Below, piece by piece: positions 26,201-35,500 of a stretch of 64,000 nucleotides of DNA. The position numbers and the translations under genes were made by a program. Position 1 is the stretch's first letter, and each line of letters starts with the position of its first letter. The DNA lies in NCBI GenBank assembly GCA_010645155.1, contig CM021312.1, positions 1,622,698-1,686,697 on the forward strand. Reading direction: 5' to 3'. This DNA comes from Tigriopus japonicus. Its lineage: Eukaryota > Arthropoda > Copepoda > Harpacticoida > Harpacticidae. The notes beneath the pieces were generated by a model that saw only the letters and a program-made list of their open reading frames with translations, ran no database searches and was not told the DNA's origin.

Positions 26201-29200
26201 TGGACGATCCCATTTTCAAGTTCAATTTTCCTTCCACTCCAGTTCGAGCTGTGAGGGGAGAAGTTCCATCGCTTGACAGAATCCTGGTCCAAACACGGAA
26301 AAATCCACCAATCTGGACAATTCTTAGAAAATCCCGGTCCATTCCAAATGGAAGCCTATTTTCAGTCATAAGTGTTTGAATCTTAAACTCATTCCCAGAG
26401 TCGCAGTAAATGTTCATCCAATGATAAAATCCAGTGGTAATGAGATTCCGGGATCTATAGCGTTTGCCCTCATCTGAAATCTGCCAATTTCGGCAACCAT
26501 TGTCAATTATCCATCCATCAGTGTTTTGAGTCTCAATCCAGTCATGATTATGTAGAACATTTTCGGAGGAGGTGGAACATTGCAGCGTGAAAACAGCGAC
26601 ATCTTCCTCAACTTGCCGCGTTATCTCATGCCAAGGGTGGGTCTTCAATGCCAAATGTAGAGCCAGAGTACAACTTTTGGTGGCAAAATAGTAGTCAAAC
26701 ATATCACACGCTATAACAAAACGGCTTTCAACTATACCGCTTCGGATGAATAGTGTGATAAGTAGGGACAGGAACTTTAGACGAATAAACTTATTCATCT
26801 TTTTAACCTTTATTCGTCGCGAAATTTTTTTTCGTCTAACTTTTTTCGTCTAATCGGGTCTAATCTTATTGGTCTTTTCTTGTCTAATTGGCCAAAAATT
26901 TGGATTTTCTTAAATTTCAAGCTCTTTAAGCGTTTTTTTTTTATTTTCCAAGCGAATAAAAGCTTCGAAGAAAGTTCAACCCCACCAATTACAGGCCAAT
27001 GTAATAATTTGATTGTTAGTTGGGGTTTTGCGCAAATGAAATACAATCCACACCAATGAATTAACTTGTACTCGTAGAGTTGCTCGACAGACACAGAAAG
27101 AAAAAATTACTATTGAATTGAAACAGCTTGCTGGCCATCAGAACAATTATTGGATCTGCAAATCTGATTTTAAGAAGCCTCTATAAAAGAGGCATTTTTT
27201 AACTCTTGGTTTTTGTATGTATTTTGACAGTCTGTACTACTGGCTAATTATTGCTCATTAGGTTCTTTCTTTTTTAAATTTTCTAGATTTCGCCTTTTTA
27301 CACAAGCAGACAGATTAACCCAATCAATAGGGACATACATTTCGTCTATTTTGTGGGAGCAGTTTTAAACGTTCTTTTTTGTCTGTACGGGCATTTAATT
27401 TTTTTTTCTTTCTTATAAGCCAGTTTCATTCACCTTTTCGGCAGATTGATTCGATTTTTTACGTCTTACAATTATTTTTTATCAGTTTATTCGTCTTTTG
27501 GGAACTTTTATTCGTCTTTTTCGGTTAATCTGTCAATTTTATCCGTCTTTGTCGGTTAATCGGTCAATTTTATTTGTCTTTTTTCGGTTAATCGGTCAAT
27601 TTTATTCGTCTTTTTTCGGTTAATCGGTCAATTTTATTCGTCTTTTTTCGGTTAATCGGTCAATTTTATTCGTCTTTTTTCGGTTAATCGGTCAATTTTA
27701 TTCATCTTTTTCGGTTAATCGGTCAACTTTATTCGTTTTTTCGGTTAATCAGTCAATTTTATTCGTCTTTTTTCGGTTAATCGGTCAATTTTATTCGTCC
27801 TTTTTCGTTTAATTGGTCAACTTTATTCGTCTTTTTCGGTTAATTGGTCAATTTTATTCGTCTTTTTTTCGATTAATTGGTCAATTTTCTTCGTCTTTTT
27901 TCGGTTAATTGGTCAATTTTCTTCGTCTTATTTCGTCTAATCAGGCACTTCTATGCGTCTCTTTCGTTAATTTAACAGTTTTATTCGTCTAAACTTCCTG
28001 TTCCAAGTGATAATTCTTAGCCTATTTTACCTGTTCCAAACAAACACAACCGCGTGCACTCGTCTAATGAAGCGACTGTTTTGGTGAACATTGCATATCT
28101 AGATATTTGCACTGTCTCTGAAATGTCACTGTTCTCAATATCATCAAAGTTCCCCCTTCGAGAGCTTATTGTTGGTCTCTCAAAGCGGTAGCCAAAGTGC
28201 GGAGTCCATCTACAACAAGGAAGATGAGCTTTATCACTCATCCATTATATTTTTGGATACGGAAATTTTGCAATTGTAACTTTACATATAAGAGGAACAG
28301 AATTGAAAATAAATATCATAATGAAGGCTGCACATTTCATGCAAATTTTATTTCACTTTTTCCGATTTCTTGCATTTTCCACTTTTTGGTTGAAATGCAT
28401 TTTTTTGTATTTTTGGCCTTGTTGTGGATTTTTCTGTTTTTACCAAATTCTTAAACAACTTAAGCATTTTCTTGCCATTTTTCTTTTTTTTTTCTTGACA
28501 ATTTTCACCAAATTTAGCTCTTTCCTTTCCCTTGAATGAAAAACCAAGCAAGAGCTATGAATGTTTTTTGGTCTTTATGGGCCTTAATTTTGATTAAGTC
28601 AACAAATGATACTTCGGTAAGTTCAAATGTTCATCAACCGTGCGCTCGTTTTGCATTTTCTTTTGCATTTTTGGCATTTTTGTTGCATTTTTTTGTTGCA
28701 TCTTATGTGTTTTTATTTGCATTTTGTGTGCAGCCCTAATCATAATGAGCTCGAACATCTCCTACATCTCTCTTTTGCACAATTTGCACAATGGACTGTA
28801 TTTTTTTGCTAATATTTCACCCCCATATATGTGTCATATTTGCAAACATTCATTGATTGGGCTTAGCTTGTGAGCTTGATTGAATATGAAGAGTGTTTTC
28901 CTAGATCGATCATCATTTTTAGTTGAGAATAATAATCCACAAAACCATACCTAGGAGTGCAACGTTCTCGAGTTGAAATGTGAATATTATCCAATCCAAG
29001 AATACCATCTTCCTTCGAGTGTTGTCCTTTCAAATGTAACCGATATGCTTCAAATTCCATGACAGGAGGCAAAGGAATCCGCTCGTGCTTCCATTCCGAA
29101 ATATTGGCGAAGGTTCCATCTTTGTAGAAGTTGCTTGGATTCACGGAGTGGATCAGTTGACCTTGTTGGTCGGCCAAATTGGCGTCAGCCATCTCTACCC

Positions 29201-31581
29201 ACAATCGACATTCACCCTACAATGGTATGGTTCGACAACAATAAGGCCTTTTTCATCTGATGACAAGAAAGATATCGGGATTCAAGTTTACCTCGGGTGG
29301 AACCAGAGGTTGAGTTCCACACAAATGATGGAAAGACAACACGGATCGTTTGAGCTTAGGAAGGCGTGACAAGCGAAGATTGAAGTTGATCAGATTGGAG
29401 TTTGGGTCATCGTTGGTGCCCAACAGAGCATAATCTATACAGACGGTATCGATATTGTGAAGAACAATTGAAACCTATCGTTTGGGTCCATTTACCTAAT
29501 CCTCTGGATTGGGACCATGGGTGCAGAGTGTTGAAGGGTTTCTTGATTAGAGAGACTTCATCAACCTTGACGTATTTCATGCGAACTTCGGCAGTAGAAT
29601 TTTCGCCTGAAAAGAAAAATGCCGCCGCACCAATGGAACTTGGAACTTTGACAGGTTGCAGAGCTTTTGAAAGGCACTTACTTGGTGTTGGAATATAACA
29701 CAGAGGATACAAAGTTCCACCTTCCGATTTAAGCTTGGCTGAAAATCATTAGCAACGTTGTTTTGAAGTATTGGTAGTCGAGTGAGATGAAAAGGTTAAT
29801 GATGTATTTTACCATTGCCTCCCTCGAAAAAAACACTTATCGCTGCGTTTGTCTTGATTTTGGTAGATGAACGAGGTAAAATGTCGATGGTGTTCCCAGT
29901 GAGGTTTGGGTCGCAAACTCCGTCTGTGCACAGTTCCAATACGTGCGTTCCGTTAGGTAAAAGTTTGGCTATCCCTACAATATGGAGGTAATCTGTAGAG
30001 TTCGAGCAATTTAAAAAAAGGACACTTTCAATTGGTAATTCAAGAGGATAGTTTCAATGTCAACGTAGAATGTCTAAGACTCAAATGTGCTCTTAAATTC
30101 CGTTTTGAACATTTTTTAGAGAAAAAGGAAACGAAATTTTGCAAAGGAAGCCAGAGTGGCCACGCCTACTAGCGCGTTCTTAAAAGTGCCGAGTGTAAGT
30201 GCTTCTCCAGGCGGCGTAGGTTCGAATCCTGTTGGGGATCGGATTGAAACAGGCGGGAGAAATCCTTGTTTACAGGGAATCGCATTCCTTGTAGCGGTAG
30301 TAGAAAATCCGCAACAAAAAAGGCCATCAAATAGTGAGTTTCCTATTTAAACTTTGCATTTCAATGAAGGAACCATAAAAGGGGTACTCATGCATTTGTT
30401 CTACTCACCATCGATCATATATGAATAGCCTGAAATTAAGATTAGGAAAAACATGTGAATGGCGAAAACAGCAGTTGAATTAGTGATTGCCTTAGGGGCT
30501 CAGGAACATGAACACGTCATTTCAGCTTACTTTAAACTTGGCTGAAATTGCTCCTGGACAAAAGGGGCTAGCTACGCTAGATTTATCAGTTTCATTGCCA
30601 TTGATTAGCAAAAGGTTGATCAGAACTTCTGGAGTAGTATGAATAAAAAGTTTGTTTACACATGCCCTTCAAGTTTATAGAGGATTAGCCTCTATATTTG
30701 CTTCAGTCATTTATGGCAATGCCGAAGGGACCTTGGGTCAAAAGTAATCTTAAGAACCCCTGGAGTTTATAAACAAATGTATGCTCTTGCTGTTGTGTTT
30801 TTGATAACAAGTTATTGGTTTGTAAGAATACTTGGATCCACTGTAAATACCACTCACTTTTAGATGCCTGAAGGACTTCATTTGCAATAGCCAAGAGATC
30901 CTCTTTGGGGACACTTGTATCCAACATTTTACTCATACCGTTTTGTCGGCAAATTGAATGACCTTTTTTGTGGCATTCAGGATTGGGAAACTTGGACGTG
31001 CCACAAGAAGAGCCTAATGACCACTGAAATGAAGAGATTAAATTGACTGAAAAATCAAAAATCAAATGTCATTTCCACCCAACTCATTTCACCTACCGAA
31101 ATGCCAAAAGCTGCCCCAGAGGGCAACAATATGTAACGTTTCCCATTAAAATTATACAAACTTGCTGAAATTTGGATAACTTTAATTACGATGAAACTTA
31201 GGCTTAAAAAATTGCCCACTGACTTTTCACATCAGCCACGGAATTTATATGATCTGATTTCATTGTGAGCTTCAAATTTGCCCCATTGGATCGAGCATTG
31301 TCGGAATCCTTGAAGAACCATTGATAATCCATTGCTCCAGCGTATTCCTGATCAGAATATGACGACGGCCCAAAATCAGTTCGCTCATCGATTCGATCTG
31401 CTCGAAGTATCTCTGAATCCGTTTGTTCGAACCAAAACTGACCCTGGAAGTGATCAAGTTATTAAGAGGAGACCCTCCAATCGTCTCTTTTCCATCTTCG
31501 TTCACCAACCTCGATCGGGGCTAAAAGATAGCCAAAGAACCCGAATACAGAAAACCAGGCTCTCCACCTATTTAAAGGCAT
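7608..31581 (-). CDS. Gene A: giant mosaic CTLD/FNII/WSC/F5-8C/LamG/sushi protein
   Basis: I assembled 50 exons from 31581 down to 7608. Splice sites are GT-AG and phases agree at every junction. The summed coding length is 11,217 nt (3,738 residues plus stop). A 24-residue hydrophobic leader predicts secretion. Module order: N-terminal novel region, MAM-like, PAN-like, WSC, CTLD1, F5/8C, galectin-like stretch, CTLD2-3, FNII, CTLD4, FNII x2, CTLD5-8, LamG-like, CTLD9-11, FNII, five CCP. Each is detailed below. The CTLDs show the WIG/WVG fold cores and paired cysteines but no clear EPN or QPD plus WND calcium-sugar motif, so classical sugar binding is doubtful. Gene B lies directly upstream in the same direction, and copy C directly downstream. 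An 80-base assembly gap falls in the exon 12-13 intron. The exact first base of exon 11 is uncertain (26731 or 26710). Function is unknown; extracellular recognition is inference. Confidence 0.85.
8870..9240. repeat. T-rich interspersed repeat
   Basis: This intron of gene A is rich in TTTTTGCATTTTT-type motifs and contains ACCAAATTTA blocks. Similar wording occurs at about 28350-28700, and in reverse complement at 51650-51830 and 52360-52480. It looks like a dispersed low-complexity repeat family rather than a gene, although long open frames occur by chance. Confidence 0.5.
9300..9452 (+). repeat. Dispersed ~150-bp repeat, copy 1
   Basis: This stretch is nearly the same as 24244-24393, including the shared phrases AATAGTTTTTCAGTTA and GAATGAAAGTGTGAGACAAA. 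Both copies lie in introns of gene A. No terminal repeats or coding capacity are seen. Confidence 0.75.
11282..11416 (-). CDS. Gene A exon 42: FNII-4
   Basis: A complete fibronectin type II module in one 135-nt exon: KQCIFPFNYWN, then NKCSTLG and RPWCPT. The four expected cysteines (including the one in VCY) and the CxFPF and WC hallmarks are present. Gene B has the same exon at the same length, and copy C has a broken one at about 3600-3480. Confidence 0.85.
11872..12447 (-). CDS. Gene A exons 39-41: CTLD11
   Basis: Exons are 12447-12255, 12190-12036 and 11964-11872. It opens CAAGFDLLGHVTDGRTCFKA, has a PVWVGGALSFEGTWQDG core, and ends GCLSLSINGILQVHY with two cysteines. The last exon (93 nt) equals that of gene B. 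In isolation this last exon looks a little like a ricin-type start, but its place after a WVGG core makes it the end of a CTLD. Confidence 0.75.
12510..13151 (-). CDS. Gene A exons 36-38: end of CTLD9, CTLD10
   Basis: Exons are 13151-12992 (160 nt), 12922-12835 (88 nt) and 12779-12510. Exon 36 closes CTLD9 (LAYVCQQRP) and opens CTLD10 (CPHGFFSYKSICLMPV). Exon 38 has DIWMGVQRQ, GPCLNLKAS and ends AFFCQWK. The 160- and 88-nt exons have the same length in gene B. Confidence 0.8.
13214..14456 (-). CDS. Gene A exons 33-35: LamG-like domain and CTLD9
   Basis: Exons are 14456-14146, 14078-13848 and 13764-13214. The LamG/pentraxin-like pattern is: SGTGLTIMFWLKIN, then QSGQWNFVAFSYDELTDEA, and FYGSLSCLQIFNKGM near the end, the jelly-roll strands of Laminin_G_3-type folds. 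CTLD9 follows at once: CPNGFDFFDGMCYKIA, a QFWVGLDDLADLGEFE core and GDCAKI. Gene B splits the middle exon in two. The 13764-13214 exon is 551 nt against 545 in gene B. Confidence 0.8.
14523..17754 (-). CDS. Gene A exons 29-32: CTLD7 and CTLD8
   Basis: The end of exon 28 opens CTLD7 (FGCPEGYAMFQDKCLKV). Exons here are 17754-17616, 17538-17353, 14958-14701 and 14630-14523. Exon 29 has a DYWLGFNQQ core. Exon 30 opens CTLD8 with SGDKCYLKNWSKS and SFDGILAIAT. Exon 31 has NCVGIADSG and ends LCQFQCPN. Exon 32 holds CSDKTGFVCSK, a short lectin-like tail. A 2.4-kb intron (17352-14959) between exons 30 and 31 contains a palindromic element and other repeats. Confidence 0.75.
15512..15985. mobile_element. 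Palindromic foldback element, copy 1
   Basis: The element folds on itself about a centre at 15740-15754 (GGTAAATTAATTACC). The left arm (from GGCTCATCCAAGAAGCAC) is the reverse complement of the right arm (ending GTGCTTCTTGGCTCAT), with scattered mismatches over about 230 bp per arm. No spacer and no coding capacity. A second copy is at about 50003-50325. It sits in the intron between gene A exons 30 and 31. Confidence 0.8.
16462..16640. repeat. Short inverted repeat, with a direct copy at 17200-17300
   Basis: CATTTTGAGACAAGGCA at about 16461-16477 recurs as its reverse complement near 16618-16634, with further pairing inside. The right half recurs in the same direction at about 17200-17300 (GATAACCAGTTCGCTTTTTT and TGTCTCAAAATGG). 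This looks like another decayed foldback family. Confidence 0.6.
17905..19140 (-). CDS. Gene A exons 25-28: CTLD5 and CTLD6
   Basis: Exons are 19140-18861, 18800-18596, 18528-18325 and 18250-17905. CTLD5 has IGDMCMRVSTFPVNFDEAM, ACTQDGADLISI, a YFWIAGRVNNQSQWYW core, and ends YVCLS. CTLD6 begins CAKGYTWYSKLQKCLKV and ends FGYICQQE. The 204-nt exon has the same length in gene B. Every long open stretch in the other frames here is a shadow. Confidence 0.8.
19208..20392 (-). CDS. Gene A exons 22-24: FNII-1, CTLD4, FNII-2, FNII-3
   Basis: Exons are 20392-19674 (719 nt), 19604-19454 and 19385-19208. FNII-1 finishes with RMYDQCITLG and PWCSTQVD. CTLD4 runs NNCPVGYQRLHDTQTCYKV to GYICEARP. FNII-2 is VCHFPFTHNSIKHMGC followed by LPWCATEVDDEG. 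FNII-3 is FCSVPFLMNKRYYDSC and YFWCPIP. FNII modules are collagen or gelatin binding in matrix proteins and mannose receptors. The 719-nt exon is two exons in gene B. Exon 24 must end at the GTTTGT donor because an in-frame stop follows. Confidence 0.85.
20455..22888 (-). CDS. Gene A exons 17-21: CTLD2, CTLD3 and start of FNII-1
   Basis: Exons are 22888-22613, 22534-22203, 20988-20850, 20772-20714 and 20658-20455. CTLD2 runs from CPSGFNYLGKACAK through WVGVKL, WAPGYPD, CAIAS, WMNVDC to YLCSLK. CTLD3 starts CPKGYTWIPKAGSSCFKI, has a WLGIIQTG core and ends at SYGLCQSSQC. FNII-1 starts at CVFPF at the exon end. Exons of 332 and 59 nt are the same length in gene B. The position of EPN/QPD reads YPD and WND reads WMN, so calcium-dependent sugar binding is not assured. 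The intron 22202-20989 carries a MITE. Confidence 0.8.
21473..21867. mobile_element. TA-flanked MITE, copy 1 (Tc1/mariner-like ends)
   Basis: The ends read CCGGGTG at left and CACCCGG at right, with inner AAGAAACGGAAC and GTTCCGTTTCTT also pairing. TA dinucleotides flank both sides (21471-21472 and 21868-21869). Length 395 bp without a transposase. A partial end (GTTCCGTTTCTTATGAATCA) recurs at 21988-22007, so a second, nested or broken end lies next to it. It is in the intron between exons 18 and 19 of gene A. Confidence 0.75.
22955..23786 (-). CDS. Gene A exons 14-16: beta module, galectin-like
   Basis: Exons are 23786-23657, 23609-23251 and 23133-22955. Exon 15 reads like a galectin-type beta-sandwich: DFEIQVNCETDRMEIFFKG, then HLQTV and a closing KIDVGG strand, but the galectin H-N-R...W..E sugar residues are not clear. 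A ConA-like fold of another type is equally possible. The donor of exon 14 (GTAGAT) was chosen because only this phase keeps exon 15 open. Confidence 0.6.
23865..25270 (-). CDS. Gene A exons 12-13: F5/8 type C (discoidin) domain
   Basis: Exons are 25270-24972 (299 nt) and 24078-23865 (214 nt). The pattern YLDIKFPHKIVLKALRIET near the middle, SFKLKTSN, and near the end a PIMTRHIRLEVVEA strand is the F5/8C layout: 'W..idlg....i..v.iqg' followed by 'ARyiRi.P'. Discoidin domains bind membrane phospholipid, collagen or carbohydrate. Both exon lengths are identical in gene B. The 80-base N gap lies in the intron. Confidence 0.75.
24244..24393 (+). repeat. Dispersed ~150-bp repeat, copy 2
   Basis: Matches 9300-9452 almost base for base in the same orientation. 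It lies in the intron between exons 12 and 13 of gene A, just above the assembly gap. Confidence 0.75.
24571..24650. other. Assembly gap (80 N)
   Basis: Eighty unknown bases inside the intron between exons 12 and 13 of gene A. The exon phases on both sides agree, so no coding exon needs to be hidden here. Confidence 0.99.
25340..28209 (-). CDS. Gene A exons 10-11: PAN-like, WSC and CTLD1
   Basis: Exon 10 (28209-28031) has YAMFTKTVASLDECTRLC, the helix of a PAN/apple-type fold; exon 11 (26731-25340, or from 26710) continues it with ACDMFDYYFATKSC. Then a region of unknown type follows. A WSC domain comes next: IGCFSVSSG, KCLVSCVQ, GLSNGEECHCF, CAKPC, ending GDPNQFCGG. CTLD1 begins right after (CPDGQKRFGDHCYHQ) and ends at VGLCKSK. 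WSC domains bind carbohydrate in fungal and animal surface proteins. Exon 11 is one 1.4-kb exon here but two exons in gene B. The intron between holds a tandem array. Confidence 0.75.
27500..27940. repeat. Tandem array of ~32-bp units
   Basis: About 13 units of the form TTTTATTCGTCTTTTTTCGG plus TTAATCGGTCAA follow one another with small length changes in the T run. Degenerate relatives (TTCGTCTAA, TTGGTCTTTTC) extend on both sides from about 26810 to 27990. The array lies in the intron between exons 10 and 11 of gene A. Confidence 0.9.
28951..29216 (-). CDS. Gene A exon 9: MAM-like segment
   Basis: One exon starting at a GTAG acceptor and ending in phase 2. The C-terminal motif GILGLDNIHIS followed by a Cys is like the end of MAM domains, where a 'ALDDI' strand precedes a conserved Cys. 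A substituent segment with ERIPLPPV resembles the 'W...V.L....F...F' MAM core. The full domain may include the preceding exons. The assignment is by motif only. Confidence 0.55.
29292..29974 (-). CDS. Gene A exons 5-8: beta-rich N-terminal region
   Basis: Exons are 29974-29813, 29738-29682, 29606-29496 and 29434-29292. The region holds ELCTDGVCDPNLTG, matching VHGNCDPAVAT in gene B, then LYPLCYIP matching KALCYIG, and ends with VLSFHHLCGTQP matching MISFRHICGTD. Gene B encodes the same stretch in two exons, so intron gain or loss has occurred between the copies. Alternating hydrophobic residues suggest a beta-sandwich. No family recognised. Confidence 0.75.
30149..30330 (+). repeat. tRNA-derived SINE or degenerate tRNA-Leu-like sequence
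   Basis: An A-box-like AGAGTGGCCACGCCTACTAG (about 30153-30172) and a perfect B box GGTTCGAATCC (30219-30229) are spaced as in a tRNA with a long variable arm, close to tRNA-Leu. The acceptor ends do not pair well, and unrelated sequence follows for about 100 bases, ending in AACAAAAAAGG. It is more likely a SINE head than a working tRNA. It sits in the intron between exons 4 and 5 of gene A. Confidence 0.6.
30858..31443 (-). CDS. Gene A exons 2-4: novel N-terminal region
   Basis: Exons are 31443-31224, 31164-31097 and 31023-30858. Exon 2 begins GQFWFEQTDSEILRADR and aligns with NDPWFDVADAEVLRLDR in gene B. Exon 3 aligns around 'LLPSG' with 'SLPSG'. Exon 4 carries three cysteines (SSCGTSK, PECHK, SICRQNG) that line up with those of gene B. 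I recognise no named domain. Exon 2 ends at a GTCAGT donor. Confidence 0.75.
31510..31581 (-). CDS. Gene A exon 1: signal peptide
   Basis: The exon encodes MPLNRWRAWFSVFGFFGYLL and four more residues, then a GTTGGT donor. A short basic start followed by a hydrophobic core is a normal secretory leader. The matching exon of gene B (53380-53448) has the same place and phase, which supports this ATG. Confidence 0.75.
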
Positions 31582-32445
31582 GTTGAATGACTGAAAGACC
31601 AACCTTCTTGGAGCTTCAGTTGACTCTAAACCCGGCAAGTAAAGAACCCTCCTTCAATAATATTTTTCTTAAGACTGTCACGCTTCCGAAAGAACGCTGT
31701 TCCAGCGAGTGCCAACGGGGACCACGCACGTATTGATTTAGTCCTGTGGTCGAAACGACAATACAATATACAAAACTCCAGTCTTCTTTGGCCAACTGAT
31801 GACCAGCTCAAGACGAAAATTACATTTAATTGTATCCCGCAGCTTCTTTATGGTTAATAAGCCATTAAAATGATCGGACCACTAATAAATGGCCTTTGTC
31901 TTAAGTGGAGACATCATTGCGAAATGATTTTTATGTTTGTATACAACCATTAGCGTCAAGAAAGGTTAAGACATTGAAAGATTTGATTGATCCATTATGA
32001 AAGAAACAGTAAGACTCATGATGATTTTTTTCAGATATATGGTTTATTTTCTTGTTGAACGTTTATAAAGAATTATAAAACTATTGTAAATCTTTCCTTA
32101 TTTATTTGCTCCAATCCTACAGGGAATCCAAATACTGCTCCTGTACATCTTAAAGGGCAACGAAACTATCCCACAAAGACTATAGGACTGGTTGGACATT
32201 ATTTCATTATGAGAATTAATGGTGACCCACTTGGAGGGACCATGGGATTGCTTTCGTTGAGCAATAATTGAAGATTGGTTGATGGACGATCCAGCCAGCC
32301 AGTCGTCAATAGGAAAAGAGTGGAGACAAAAGTAGACGGTCTATCTTGAAAAAAATAAAGCATGATGAAGTGAATGCATGTCGTGTCGTGCCTGTGTTCT
32401 CGGGTTGGATTCATCAGTCTTGTTGAAGGCCACAAGGATCATGTT

Positions 32446-32528
32446 TCACTCGCAAACAAACGCCAACAATAAGAACAAGCACATGAAGGCAAACATGAAG
32501 AAATGAATTGACTCAAGAAGACGACACG
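32446..32528 (-). CDS. Gene B exon 52 (tentative): hydrophobic C-terminal tail
   Basis: From an AG at 32530-32529 the correct phase gives CRLLESI then HFFMFAFMCLFLLLAFVCE and a TGA at 32448-32446. The hydrophobic stretch could be a membrane anchor or a GPI-attachment signal. The acceptor lacks a pyrimidine tract. If exon 51 is not spliced, the frame instead runs on from 32746 to a stop at 32567, giving a non-membrane tail. Confidence 0.4.
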
Positions 32529-35500
32529 CTTCACTCGTGAATAATACATAATGCATTGCATGGAGATCAGTTGGACGAAAGAGAGAGAACCAGTTGTGAT
32601 TTATTGCCTATCTTATTATGCCTTGTGGCTTCACTTACAAGTTCATGAATGTTCACTTGGACTCCATGACAATTCATAGAAAGAAGGCAGGCATGTAAGA
32701 CAAAGAAATTTGTAACGGCGTTGAAGAACGATTCGAAACACTTACGTGAACACCGTTGAATCTCATAGGGATACCACATCACTCTATCGCTATCCTTATC
32801 CCACATGCACGTGGTGTATTGACCTGAGGAACACGATGTAAGCAAGAGTCTTATAAGAAAGGACTTGATTTTCTTACTGGATTGGCCGTCAGGTGTCTCT
32901 TTCTTGTAGGGACAGTTGTACGTGACACGAACCCCGAGGTTTGGGCTTCTGTGAGGCCAATCCATGTCTATCCACATGTATGGCAATGCCGGCTGAGCTA
33001 AGCATTTTCGAGCTTGAATCAAAAGAAGAAAGGATGGAATAAAAATACTCTTCCTATTGCTTTACAATTCAAAATGTCTTAGAAGAAAGTCATAGCCCCT
33101 TATTTTTGGCTGAAGCAATGAACTAAAACAATCAAGATTAAAAGTTCCTAGGAAGATAAGGAAGTCAAGTACTAGAAAAAATTCTTGGTAACTTACCGGT
33201 ACAGTTTTCGATCACCTGTGGATTCCAGAGTCTATTGGAAGCACACTCAGATTCCACAAAAGGAAACGATCCGTCGGCGAATTCATATCCATTGGGGCAC
33301 TTGTACTTGGTTCGGTCCATGTTGAACCAAAACCATCCGCCTTCAGGAGCTTTGGGTGGGGCATGTTTACAAGGAAGCTCTGAAATGAGAAATGTAATTA
33401 AAGCTCGTTTTAAAAACGCAACAACAATGCTTTACGTTGGCACTCTTCGATGGTTGGAGCACTCCAGCGTTTATCAGCCATGCAGTAGATGGTTTCTGTG
33501 TGATCCCCGGTACTTGGATAGCCCCAAAACGAGAGAGGGCACCTGAAAAAAGCAGTACAACCAAAGGTACAATGGTTGTTCGAACGAGATCAACCGAAGC
33601 GTTGATTTACGTGTATTTGATTTGATGAAGGTAAGTTTTATTCGAAAAATCCCAATCGAAAGCTCCCTTGGGATTGTTTGGCACAATGGGTGGATTATCA
33701 GTGCAGTTGATTGCTGAAATTAAGGGCAAGCCAGTCACGCAACAATCAGCAAGGTGGTTGAAAATCAATACAAGGATCCTTCTTACGAATGCATTTAGGC
33801 GAATGGGTAATATTCCAATCCGCATATGTCTCACAAATCACGATGAGCTCGTTTTTTTCCTGACCAAAGGCCAAGAACTCGGGCGTTTCGAACACGTAAC
33901 CATCAGGGCATGAATAGGTTATACTGGTGTTCATGGGGAACTTCTCATTGGTGTGACAAGTGAAGATTTTATTATTCCAATCGGTGGCTCCCATCACAAC
34001 AGAATCTCGTGCAAACCGGGGAGGGCACGGACAGGTCACGCCTAGAGGAAAATTATGTTCTGCATTTAAGAACGGGAAAAACACCTGGTCTCTAATTCTA
34101 CTAATTGCGCCTGCTATTCATAAAATTGACCAATCGTTAGCACGTTCATCATTTCGGTCGGATATCATTTTGTCCCAAAAATATGTATTTGTCTAGGTAA
34201 TGGGCGTTTTGGAAAGTTGTGAAAGGAAGCGAATTCTAAGCTTTTTTGACCCACATTAGGCATATTCGTTTCAACTCCGAATCAAACTTAGGATTTTGGG
34301 GGTTCGAGTAGCAACCAGTCGAACTCGTAACCTATCAGATCTGAACCCGCGCTAAATATCTTACGTTCACATCGTGCTGTTGGGTCAAAAAGGTATTGAT
34401 AGTCCCAATTGTAGCACAAGGCGCGATGGGTGACGTTGTTGGATCCTTCGAACACATAACCTTCAGGACAATCAAACGAGACAAAGTCCAACTAGAACAT
34501 AGAATTAACAGTTTGTGATTATAATTCGTCGTGTGAGGAAAATGTTTTGAGAAGTCCACCTCTTTGACGATTAGAGATGATCCTTTCTCGTAATTGGTAG
34601 TGAAATTGACCAAGTCTGATCCATCCCAAGGATCCACAAATGCCGGGAAATCAGGCTCGCTCAGGCACGCAACTTCGACTATCTCGGACGGACAATCGGG
34701 GACACAGAAATCCCAATCCATGATATTATTTTGTCCATCCAATTCTAAGCCGAAAGCCCTTTATTGTAAATTTTACTCAGCGCAAGTAACCCTGCTTCAA
34801 CTTTCATTACCAGTAGCGCACCAAGGGTGGAACACATCTAAGGTGGAACATTTTGTGTACTGAATTTCTGTGACTACACCCGAAGTAGAAACATTTCTGT
34901 ATGGGAAAGGAAAGACACATTGCTTCCCTCGAACGGTGTAACAAGCTGAAAGAGTAGCTCAAAAAATGAACTAACACTACTAAGACAGAGGATGAAAGTA
35001 TTTTTGGGTGCTCCAAAAAAGTACCTTCAAATTCACAACCATAGACATGGTTGTAATTCTGACAGTCATCGTCAAAGCCGGTTCGAAGTAATCCGTTGGC
35101 GTCCATTTTTAGACAACCTTGAAATAACAAAAAGGATATTGATTGAAGCAGTTGTTTTAAATAAAAAATGCAAGTCATTTACCAGATGAGACAACGTTGG
35201 AAATTGGTGCTTGATACCAATTTCCAAGGAGACTCATGTCTTTGTAACCACCAGGGATTTCAATGGCCTCTCCACGACCATTAATCCAAGTTTGATTGGG
35301 GAAATACTCCCCTCCAATCCAAACTGAACCAGCCGTTATCCTGAACATAACATAAAATTGTGAATAATGGGTCATGCAATTGAGTGAAAATCAATTTTAT
35401 GCCCAGTTGGAGATCATAGAAAGCTAGTCACGTTTTGAGATGATGTTGAAGTGCTCGGTTAAGAGACATAGAAACATGTATTTTTACTCACTCGGTTAGT

